Source: Morganella sibonii (GTDB lineage Bacteria > Pseudomonadota > Gammaproteobacteria > Enterobacterales > Enterobacteriaceae). Taken from it: a stretch of DNA of 64,000 nt. Shown in pieces: positions 7,934 to 14,999 of this stretch (positions are counted from its first letter, which is position 1; every line of letters begins with the position of its first letter). Location of the stretch: the NCBI RefSeq assembly GCF_040560245.1, contig NZ_JAKMWP010000007.1; one strand, given 5' to 3'. A program made the position numbers and the translations under genes. The notes below the pieces were generated by a model. It was not told the origin of the DNA and ran no database searches. It was given only the letters and a program-made list of their open reading frames with translations.

Positions 7934-9148
7934 TTATTTCGCCCGTAATTGCTGGTGTTGGTTAATGACAAAACGGGTAAATTCCGGGTCATTAATATGA
8001 TACGGGCATTTGCGTAAAATTCGTTTTTCTGTTTGTTTATAATGTGTTTCGAACGCCTCAATAAAGGCGCGGTCAGCTTCCGGTGACCAGAAAGGCATAC
8101 CTTCAGCGTCGAGAGCGGAGAAACCGCCTTCCGGAATGATAAAAATGACATCACCGTGACACTGGTTCAGTTTTTCTGCTATCCAGCGCCCCATCTGTGC
8201 ATTTTCTTCCGGGGTGGTACGCATCAGGGTGACCTGGGCGTTGTGATGATAAAACTGACGATCAGCATATTTTTCCGGAACCGTGGACGGGCGGCCGAAA
8301 TTGACCATATCCAGTGCGCCGCAGGAGGCGATATACGGTGTCTGTGAGCGGGCTGCTGCACCGAAACGATCGTCATCACAGGCCAGTACGCCGCCGAAAA
8401 GATAGTCACACACTTCCGTGGTGGTCAGGTCAAGGACACTGTCGAACTGATGATCATCCGTCAGTTTTTCCATAGCTTTACCGCCGCTGCCGGTCGCGTG
8501 AAAGACCAGACAATCGTAATCCGCTTCCAGTTCTTTGCTGATTTGCTGAATACACGGGGTGGTGACGCCGAACATCGTCAGGGCAACGGCAGGTTTATCA
8601 GTTACCTGCTCTTCCTGACAGAAGTAAACCGCCCCGGCAATCTGATTAGCCGCATTACGGAGAACTTTACGTGAAATTCGGTTCAGGCCGGAGACATCAG
8701 TGACAGAGTAGAGCATGGCAATATCGCTTGCGCCGATATAGCCGGAAATATCACCGGAGGCCATGGTGGAAACCATGAGTTTGGGGATGCCGACAGGCAG
8801 GGATTGCATTGCTGGTGTAATCAGTGCCGTTCCACCGGATCCGCCCAAACCGAGAAGTGCTGCAATATCATTTTGTTTTGCAAGGAAATGCTCGAAGGCG
8901 ACAGCCATGGCCGCAATCGCACGGCCGCGGTCGCCGCAGAAAACCGCGCTTTCGCCGTCAGGGTGACAGGCGGCGACGTCGCGGGCGCAGACATCCGCTT
9001 CCCGGGTCAGCTGACCGGGTTTTGTGGTTAAATCCACAGTCCGTACTGCCAGGCCGGTGCGCTGAATCAGCTCACTGACATAAAAAATCTCATCACTTTT
9101 GGTATCAAGCGTTGTGGCGATATAGACAGCGCCTTTATTGCTGTTCAT
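7934..9148 (-). CDS. Tm-1-like ATP-binding protein (UPF0261 family)
   Basis: 404-residue homologue of the N-terminal domain of the tomato antiviral protein Tm-1. Seen: start AVYIATTLDTKSDE, ALLGLGGSGGTALITPAM (nucleotide-binding glycine loop), LMVSTMASGDISGYIG, HATGSGGKAMEKL, IPEGGFSALDAEGMPFW. The start is set at 9148 rather than the more upstream 9196 because GAGGT lies 6-7 nt before this ATG and homologues start at this point. First gene of the operon, divergent from the TetR regulator with a palindrome between them. Enzymatic role unknown. Confidence 0.82.
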   Translation of the reverse strand: MNSNKGAVYIATTLDTKSDEIFYVSELIQRTGLAVRTVDLTTKPGQLTREADVCARDVAACHPDGESAVFCGDRGRAIAAMAVAFEHFLAKQNDIAALLGLGGSGGTALITPAMQSLPVGIPKLMVSTMASGDISGYIGASDIAMLYSVTDVSGLNRISRKVLRNAANQIAGAVYFCQEEQVTDKPAVALTMFGVTTPCIQQISKELEADYDCLVFHATGSGGKAMEKLTDDHQFDSVLDLTTTEVCDYLFGGVLACDDDRFGAAARSQTPYIASCGALDMVNFGRPSTVPEKYADRQFYHHNAQVTLMRTTPEENAQMGRWIAEKLNQCHGDVIFIIPEGGFSALDAEGMPFWSPEADRAFIEAFETHYKQTEKRILRKCPYHINDPEFTRFVINQHQQLRAK

Positions 9149-9230
9149 GGTTAACCTCAAAGGGATATCGGATGTCTGATAACGCATCATAACCATAATG
9201 AGACTGTAGTATCATTTTGTTTGCCCGATT

Positions 9231-9248
9231 TTGAGACATTAATCTCAA
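9231..9248. promoter_or_regulatory. Candidate TetR operator
   Basis: Perfect inverted repeat TTGAGA-N6-TCTCAA in the divergent space between the Tm-1-like operon and the TetR gene. Size and position suit a TetR dimer site. A related half-site TGAGAC occurs near 9199. Binding is inference. Confidence 0.5.
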
Positions 9249-9365
9249 TTTGTCTACATTTAAATCATTTTTTTGACAAAAAAACAGCATTAGGGTGTTG
9301 CCGGCAGGGATGTTGTGTAAGATAGCCGCGAAAAATTCACAGAAATCATGAAAGGAAAATCAGTT

Positions 9366-10016
9366 ATGGCCTGTACTGATGACGGAACACCTTACTCCGG
9401 CACGCGTAAGCGGACATTTAATCTGCTGGTTAATACCGCGCTGACCCTGTTTGAACAGGGCGCGATTCCGTCAGTCTCTGAACTGGCGGCGGAGGCCGGG
9501 GTGTCACGGGCAACGGCTTACCGCTATTTTCCGACACAAAGTGATTTAATCGCCGCGACAGTCGATGCCAGCCTCGGGCCGATTCTGACCTGGCGCTCTG
9601 ACAGTCCGGAAACCCGCGACCGGATGGAGCAGTTGCTGGCGTTTGCCTACCCGCAGATGTTCCGCCACGAAGGCGCACTGCGTGCAGCACTGTATGTGTC
9701 ATTGCAGCAGTGGGCGCAGGATCGTTCGGCATCGGCCAAATCACAGATTAATGAAGAGAAAAAACTGGTCAGAGGCCACCGTAAGGCGATTCTGGCCAAT
9801 GTCACGGAGCCGCTGAAGGCCCATGTCGATCAGGAAACACTGGATAAAGTGGTCCGCGCATTCTCGCTGGTGTACGGCTCGGAAGTGTTTCTGGTGATGA
9901 AAGATATCTGGAAGATGAATGACGGTGAAGTCATTGATATTACACAGTGGATGGCAAAAGCGATTCTGAATCAGGCGATGGCGGACAGCCGGGCGCAGCA
10001 GGACGAACAGCCGTAA
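9366..10016 (+). CDS. TetR-family transcriptional regulator
   Basis: 216 residues from the ATG at 9366, preceded by AAAGGA at ideal distance; the earlier in-frame ATG at 9348 lacks a ribosome site. The N-terminal helix-turn-helix is clear: VSELAAEAGVSRATAYRYF at about residues 38-56. The ligand domain is unassigned. Divergent from the Tm-1-like/TIM-barrel operon, so probably its local repressor. The stop codon lies inside the terminator hairpin that is duplicated around the 140-bp element, so any insertion just spared the coding sequence. Confidence 0.85.
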   Translation: MACTDDGTPYSGTRKRTFNLLVNTALTLFEQGAIPSVSELAAEAGVSRATAYRYFPTQSDLIAATVDASLGPILTWRSDSPETRDRMEQLLAFAYPQMFRHEGALRAALYVSLQQWAQDRSASAKSQINEEKKLVRGHRKAILANVTEPLKAHVDQETLDKVVRAFSLVYGSEVFLVMKDIWKMNDGEVIDITQWMAKAILNQAMADSRAQQDEQP

Positions 10017-10027
10017 TAACGGCTGTT
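10006..10027 (+). terminator. tetR terminator hairpin, left copy of a direct duplication
   Basis: Arms AACAGCCGT and ACGGCTGTT with loop AATA. An identical 22-bp copy lies at 10168-10189 on the other side of the 140-bp element. The left copy includes the tetR stop codon and the right copy reaches the acetyltransferase stop codon. Confidence 0.75.
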
Positions 10028-10167
10028 GAGATTGCTGACAAAGCAGGATAAAACGTGGTTTTTCCTGCTTTGTGTTATCAGCTGAAAATCAATAAATTGA
10101 TTTTCCTGGTTTATTTTTACAACCTCTGCCGGACGTCGCCAACCCCTGCGGGTTTGTCAACGGCCTG
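10028..10167 (+). mobile_element. 140-bp MITE-like element, copy 1, between duplicated hairpins
   Basis: Non-coding and differs from copy 2 (61748-61887) at four positions in the central 139 bp. It contains several hairpins: AAAGCAGGA/TCCTGCTTT, GAAAATCAA/TTGATTTTC and AACCC/GGGTT. The ends are imperfect inverted repeats; read inward from either end, TGACAAA occupies positions 9-15, followed by GCAGG directly or after 3 nt. It is flanked by 22-bp identical hairpins (10006-10027, 10168-10189). Too short to encode a transposase, so mobility would need a trans-acting enzyme. It does not match ERIC as I know it. Mobility is inference from the two-copy structure. Confidence 0.75.
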
Positions 10168-10187
10168 AACAGCCGTAATAACGGCTG

Positions 10188-10442
10188 TTATAATGTCTTG
10201 CGGAAGTAAATACGCTCATGCGTCCGGGGATAGGACTCCGGTGTCAGCACTTCCTCAAAACCCATTTTCAGATAAAAAGGGCGCGCCCGGAAACTGAAAG
10301 TATCCACCCGGGAAAATTTTTCACCACGCTCACGGGCGCTCTCCTGCGCCTGACAAACTAACGCTGTACCGATACGCTGCCCGCGCAGGCCATTCTGCGC
10401 CACACTGCTCTCCGCCTCTGATGGCGAGAAGGTTACCCGCAT
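10188..10442 (-). pseudogene. Truncated GNAT acetyltransferase (C-terminal half only)
   Basis: 84 residues matching only the acetyl-CoA-binding motif A (RGQRIGTALVCQAQ) and the ending typical of GNAT proteins (FYLKMGFEEVLT...YFRKTL). The N-terminal ~60 residues of a normal ~140-residue enzyme are absent. Only 78 bp separate the start from the divergent abrB-like gene, so the missing part is not nearby in another frame. AGAGGA precedes the ATG by about 8 nt, so the fragment may still be translated. The stop codon overlaps the right-hand hairpin copy beside the 140-bp element. Most likely a remnant; a functional minimal protein cannot be excluded. Confidence 0.65.
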
Positions 10443-10520
10443 AATTATATCCTCTGTAATTAATTTGCTCCGGTGATAAACTGATTTTCTGTACCGGCAA
10501 CCGGCTGAAATAATAACAAT

Positions 10521-11549
10521 ATGAATATTATCAAAACAGCAGCGGGAATTTCAGCCTGTTTCGCCACCGGGTCAGGGCTGGCATATCTGAATGTGCCGAT
10601 GGCACTGATGTTCGGTCCCATCATTCTGATTATTATTGTGCACCGTTTCAATGTTTCGCTCACTATCCCCGGGGGAACATTAACCTTTGTCCAGATGGTA
10701 CTCGGGACATCCGTCGGGCTGATGTTTACCCGTGTCGATCTCAGTCAGTTTGATAATCTTCTGCTGATTATGCTCACGATGGTGTCGTGTCTGGCCGTGC
10801 AGTTTACGGTCAGTTTTCTCTGGTTCCGCAAACGGGTGGGGTGGTCAGTTCAGGAATCGCTGCTGGGTGCGGTACCCGGGGCAATGGCGGCGATTCTGGC
10901 GCTGACAGATCATACCGGTACGCCGCCGCAGAAGGTGGTGATTTCGCATACTATCCGCCTGATCATCCTGATTATGCTGGCGGGTGTGGTGGTCGGCAGT
11001 GATCATCCTGTCCCGCCGCCTGCGGATATTCCGCCGCAGAGTCTGGTGTCCGTACTGTGGCTGCTGGTGATTGCGGTGTGCGGGTATCTGTCCGGCAAAG
11101 TGCTGGAAAAAATCAATGTTCCCGCCCCGTTTATGCTGACGTCACTGGGTGCGGCGATCGCTGTGCAGAGCATGGTGAGTACTTACATTGTTTTCCCGCT
11201 GCCGCTGAATGATATCAGTATGACGCTGATTGGCATGTATATCGGGCTTTATTTTGTGCTGTTTCCGCTGCGCTCACTGCTGCGTAATATGGTGATTTCC
11301 GCACAGGTGGTGCTGATCAATATTATGCTGACCGCGCTGATTGCATTCGGTGCTTCTCACCTGACCGGATTTCCCTTCCCGGTACTGCTGCTTTCCTGGG
11401 CGCCGGGCAGTATGGAAGCGATGACATTTGCTGCGATTACCATGGGAATCGATGCGGGTTTTGTCATGCTTAACCATATTCTCCGCATGCTGATTATTCA
11501 GAGTGTGCCGTCAGTAGTGCTGTATATTCAGGAACGGCGGAGTAAATAA
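10521..11549 (+). CDS. AbrB-family membrane protein (putative transporter)
   Basis: 342-residue integral membrane protein with about ten hydrophobic segments arranged as two similar halves, the layout of the AbrB duplication family (COG3180, often annotated as ammonia monooxygenase-like or a permease). Seen: LNVPMALMFGPII, MVLGTSVGLMFTR, ESLLGAVPGAMAAILAL and, in the second half, INVPAPFMLTSLGAA and LLSWAPGSMEAMTF. The paired PGA/PGS-M motifs are the family hallmark. No strong ribosome site before the ATG. The substrate is unknown. Confidence 0.75.
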   Translation: MNIIKTAAGISACFATGSGLAYLNVPMALMFGPIILIIIVHRFNVSLTIPGGTLTFVQMVLGTSVGLMFTRVDLSQFDNLLLIMLTMVSCLAVQFTVSFLWFRKRVGWSVQESLLGAVPGAMAAILALTDHTGTPPQKVVISHTIRLIILIMLAGVVVGSDHPVPPPADIPPQSLVSVLWLLVIAVCGYLSGKVLEKINVPAPFMLTSLGAAIAVQSMVSTYIVFPLPLNDISMTLIGMYIGLYFVLFPLRSLLRNMVISAQVVLINIMLTALIAFGASHLTGFPFPVLLLSWAPGSMEAMTFAAITMGIDAGFVMLNHILRMLIIQSVPSVVLYIQERRSK

Positions 11550-11552
11550 TTA

Positions 11553-11581
11553 AGCGTAGTAAGTCATTACTCCGCTTTTTT
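11553..11581 (+). terminator. Terminator of the AbrB-family gene
   Basis: Imperfect stem AGCG-AGTAA / TTACT-CGCT with loop GTCA and a following T-run. It overlaps the stop codon of the convergent lipoprotein gene, so it may slow transcription from both sides. Confidence 0.55.
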
Positions 11582-12049
11582 CACGGTCAGCCGCAGGGAA
11601 TAAACCGGATCAGAACTTCCGCACATAGTGCCGTAAGCTGCACCCTTGATCTTTATACGGACGTTGCCGCGCTCAGGCGGTATTCCCTGCAAACGGGCGG
11701 CGATCAGCGGGCGCTGACCAGCTTTCATCACCCGTGTCTGCCACTCCTCTTTGGTGATAAGCGGAAGCCATTCACCGGCCTCATTTTCTGACATCAGTGT
11801 GACCGTTATCCAGTCCGGTTTATCACTGACATAAAACGGGATCATCCCGGTATTCCGTGCGATTTCAATGGTCTGATCATACGGCCGGCCGGTTACCGCA
11901 TCCGGCAGCGGAATTTTTGTCACTGACTCTGACGGCGTAAACAGGGCCATACTGCCGCACATGGCACCATAAAATACCCCGCAGCCGCTTAACATCGCGC
12001 ACAGCAGCAGTACAGACAGTCCCCTGACAAACAAATAAGCCGGACGCAT
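11567..12049 (-). CDS. Hypothetical lipoprotein
   Basis: 160 residues with a hydrophobic signal (LSVLLLCAMLSGC) ending in a lipobox, so probably lipidated at Cys23 and anchored in an envelope membrane. The remainder is beta-rich in appearance. A short motif, YGxMCGS, occurs twice: right after the lipidated cysteine (FYGAMCGS) and near the C-terminus (AYGTMCGS). The two cysteines could pair. I do not recognise the family. It stands alone, convergent with the AbrB-like gene. Confidence 0.65.
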   Translation of the reverse strand: MRPAYLFVRGLSVLLLCAMLSGCGVFYGAMCGSMALFTPSESVTKIPLPDAVTGRPYDQTIEIARNTGMIPFYVSDKPDWITVTLMSENEAGEWLPLITKEEWQTRVMKAGQRPLIAARLQGIPPERGNVRIKIKGAAYGTMCGSSDPVYSLRLTVKKAE

Positions 12050-12254
12050 TATTGTTTCTTCCCTGATATTCAGACAGAAAATATATCAGTCAGTATAAAA
12101 AAAGCGCACGGTAAAAACTGTGTCCGGTGTCAGCCGGTACAGAAAATCACACAATATGTACTGGTTAATACGAATTAGTCTTGTTAGACTTTGAATGTGT
12201 ACTGTTTAGTACATTTTATAGGTATCTGTTAACTGTGTGAGGAGCAATAATTCA

Positions 12255-13871
12255 ATGACAGAGAAAGCGCAGGACCCGTCAAGACGGTCTTTCCTGAAAA
12301 ATGCCGGTCTTGGTACTGCGGGGCTGGCGGCAGGTGTACTCGGCAGCCATTCTGCATTAGCGGGCGGCAATGCCGTGCTGGCGGGGGCTGATGATAAAAA
12401 TAAACGCTATATCAAAACTGATAAGCGTAATAAGCTGATTTATAACGGCTATCTTATCACTATGGATGAAAAATACGGTGATATTCCGGACGGCGCAGTG
12501 CTGGTTGACGGTGATAAGATTGTGGATGTCGGCCCGGTGTCCAAATTTGCCGGGGTTGATGCGGAGCTGATTGATGCTGACGGCGGGATTATTCTGCCGG
12601 GGATTATCGACAGTCACCGTCACACCTGGATGTCACTGCTGCGCGGGATCTCCGCAGATATGTCACTGGCCGGATTCCTCGGTTCCACCTTCTACGGTAT
12701 CGGCTCGGTCATGGAGCCGGAAGATATCCGCATGGCGGCGCTGGTGGGATCAGTGGAGGCACTGAACGCCGGGGTGACGACCATTCTTGACTGTTGTGAC
12801 TGTGTTAACTCACCGGATCATGCACCGGCAGCGATTGAATCCCTGCGCGCCTCCGGTATCCGCAGTATCTATGCCTATGGTATGCAGGCGTATGATTATA
12901 AAGGCAGTAACCGCTTCCGCAGCCATCAGCAGCGTCTGGATGTGATGAAAAATATCCATCAGCACTATTACGGTCACAGTAATAAAAGCCTCAATCAGAT
13001 GGGGGTTCTGCTGAGTGATTTCGGTACGATTCCGTTTGCGGATACCGCGAAAGAGATTGAGCTGGCCAATGAACTGGGGATTTTTGTGGCGTCCCATACC
13101 GGGGCGGCAGAAAAATCGATTCTTCTGAAAGGGTTACATGAGCTGAAACACAATAATCTGCTTAAGCCCGGCCATCTCCATATCCATTGTACTTCTCTCG
13201 ATAACAGTGAATGGAAGATCCTGAAAGAGACCGGCGGCAAAGTTTCTATCGCACCGGAAACCGAAATGCAGATGGGGATGGGGCGTCCGCCGTTCCGCGC
13301 CAGCATTGACCACGGTTTTAAACCCGGACTGAGCAGCGATATTGTGTGTGTCGGCTCCGGTGATCTGTTCTCACAGATGCGTCTGGGTCTTCAGTTCCAG
13401 CGTTGTATGGATAATGAAGCGGAAGCAAACCGCACCGGCAAAACCACCACTAAGATTGACCTGAGTGTGCGCGATGCGCTGACCTGGGCAACACACGGCA
13501 GTGCGGAAGCGATGGGGATGGAGAAAGAAATCGGTTCCATCAGCAAAGGTAAAAAAGCAGATATTATTATCGTTTCCCAGAAAGAAGCCTTTGTGCCATC
13601 CAGTTATCCTGCGGGCTCAGTGGTGCTGCAAACCACTGCGTCAGGGGTGGATACTGTTATCGTCAACGGGGATGTGAAAAAGCGTTTTGGTCAGCTGACA
13701 CAGCAGAATACGGACAAAATCCGTTCTGATGCGACAGAGGCACTGCACCGTATTCAGAAAGCGGCGAAAAAGCTGCCTGAACAGACCGCAGCAGAAGTGG
13801 CTGCATTCTTCGATACCGCACAGGAACAGGCACGTGAGAATTTCTCAGCCGGTTACCGCTATAAAAAATAA
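12255..13871 (+). CDS. Tat-exported amidohydrolase (ATZ/TRZ-type)
   Basis: 538 residues from the ATG at 12255, which has GAGGAG 10 nt upstream; the GTG at 12237 would overlap that site. The N-terminus carries a twin-arginine signal (PSRRSFLKNAG, then a hydrophobic stretch and ALA). The body is a metal-dependent amidohydrolase of the chlorohydrolase/cytosine deaminase-like group: start sheet LIYNGYLITMD, metal motif GIIDSHRHTW, later HIHCTSL and SSDIVCVGSGD, and a C-terminal sheet GKKADIIIV. Tat export implies a cofactor loaded before secretion and a periplasmic substrate, which is uncommon for this group. The substrate is unknown. Single-gene unit. Confidence 0.8.
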   Translation: MTEKAQDPSRRSFLKNAGLGTAGLAAGVLGSHSALAGGNAVLAGADDKNKRYIKTDKRNKLIYNGYLITMDEKYGDIPDGAVLVDGDKIVDVGPVSKFAGVDAELIDADGGIILPGIIDSHRHTWMSLLRGISADMSLAGFLGSTFYGIGSVMEPEDIRMAALVGSVEALNAGVTTILDCCDCVNSPDHAPAAIESLRASGIRSIYAYGMQAYDYKGSNRFRSHQQRLDVMKNIHQHYYGHSNKSLNQMGVLLSDFGTIPFADTAKEIELANELGIFVASHTGAAEKSILLKGLHELKHNNLLKPGHLHIHCTSLDNSEWKILKETGGKVSIAPETEMQMGMGRPPFRASIDHGFKPGLSSDIVCVGSGDLFSQMRLGLQFQRCMDNEAEANRTGKTTTKIDLSVRDALTWATHGSAEAMGMEKEIGSISKGKKADIIIVSQKEAFVPSSYPAGSVVLQTTASGVDTVIVNGDVKKRFGQLTQQNTDKIRSDATEALHRIQKAAKKLPEQTAAEVAAFFDTAQEQARENFSAGYRYKK

Positions 13872-13890
13872 CAGAAAGCAGTGAGATAAA

Positions 13891-13918
13891 AAAACCGCTT
13901 CCGTAAGGAAGCGGTTTT
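13891..13918. terminator. Bidirectional terminator
   Basis: Perfect stem AAAACCGCTTCC/GGAAGCGGTTTT with GTAA loop, between the convergent amidohydrolase gene and the afu operon. A-run and T-run on both sides allow it to serve both strands. Confidence 0.9.
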
Positions 13919-13933
13919 GTATTCAGGGAAAAA

Positions 13934-14983
13934 TTACCGCTCTTCCGGCAGAATAAACATACCGTAAGGGTGGATTTTCAGGAACAGGCTGTCGCCGACA
14001 GACGGCTGTAATTGTGTGGCGTTAATCTGTAACAGCATAGATTGTCCGTGCCAGTCGACGGTCACCTCATACTGCGGCCCCATATATGCCACGTGAGATA
14101 CCGTACAGCGCTGGCTCTCATCACCCTGTAAACTGAGGGTAATGGCTTCCGGGCGTACGCCCACGGTGACATTGGTTTTTTCCGTGACAAACTGCGGCGG
14201 ACGCGGCAGGCGATAGCTGAAAATCTCAACGGCATCACCGATCAGTGTGGCCGGGAAGATATTGGCATCACCCATAAAGCTTGCCATAAATTTCGAGGCA
14301 GGCTGACGATACAGCTCCTGCGGTGAGCCCAGCTGCATGATTTTCCCTTTATTCATCACCAGCACCATATCCGAGACCGCAAAGGCCTCGCTCTGGTCGT
14401 GGGTCACATACAGGGACGTGATATTGAACTGCTGCTGCAATTCACGGATTTTCTCCCGCATACTGCGGCGCAGGTTGGCGTCGAGGTTACTCAGCGGTTC
14501 ATCAAATAACAGCACTTTCGGTTTGAGGATCAGCGCACGGGCCAGGGCGACGCGCTGCTGCTGTCCGCCGGAGATCTGATCGACAAAGCGATCGCCGAAC
14601 CCGGCCAGATCCACCAGCTCCAGCGCCTCTTCCACGCGCTCTTTAATTTCTGCCTTCGGGCGTCCCAGCATTTTCAGCCCGTAGCCGACGTTATCGCCGA
14701 GGGACATATGCGGGAACAGCGCGTAAGACTGGAACACCATACAGATATCACGCTGCTGGATGGAACGGTCTGTGACATCTTCGCCATCGATAAACATTTT
14801 ACCTTCGGTCGGCTTTTCCAGCCCGGCCACCAGACGCAGCACGGTGGTTTTCCCGCAGCCGGACGGACCGAGCAGGGTGACCATACTGCCCGCCGGAATA
14901 GAAAGACTTAAATCGTCGATGACCGTATTGGTGCCAAAGCGTTTAGTCACATTTTTTAATTCAACAAAACTTTGTTGTGTCAT
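13934..14983 (-). CDS. afuC: AfuC-like ABC importer ATPase
   Basis: ATP-binding subunit of the importer encoded with afuA and afuB. 349 residues from the ATG at 14983 (GGAG 8 nt upstream); the longer in-frame start at 15046 would overlap afuB. Seen: LLGPSGCGKTTVLRLVAG (Walker A), LVFQSYALF Q-loop, ISGGQQQRVALARAL, LLFDEPLSNLD, YVTHDQSEA, and a C-terminal TOBE-type regulatory domain (VGVRPEAITL). The family is often annotated as ferric transport, but the uhp context and the AfuA type point to sugar phosphates. Last gene of the leftward operon. Confidence 0.88.
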   Translation of the reverse strand: MTQQSFVELKNVTKRFGTNTVIDDLSLSIPAGSMVTLLGPSGCGKTTVLRLVAGLEKPTEGKMFIDGEDVTDRSIQQRDICMVFQSYALFPHMSLGDNVGYGLKMLGRPKAEIKERVEEALELVDLAGFGDRFVDQISGGQQQRVALARALILKPKVLLFDEPLSNLDANLRRSMREKIRELQQQFNITSLYVTHDQSEAFAVSDMVLVMNKGKIMQLGSPQELYRQPASKFMASFMGDANIFPATLIGDAVEIFSYRLPRPPQFVTEKTNVTVGVRPEAITLSLQGDESQRCTVSHVAYMGPQYEVTVDWHGQSMLLQINATQLQPSVGDSLFLKIHPYGMFILPEER

Positions 14984-14999
14984 GTCGGTTACTCCATGA

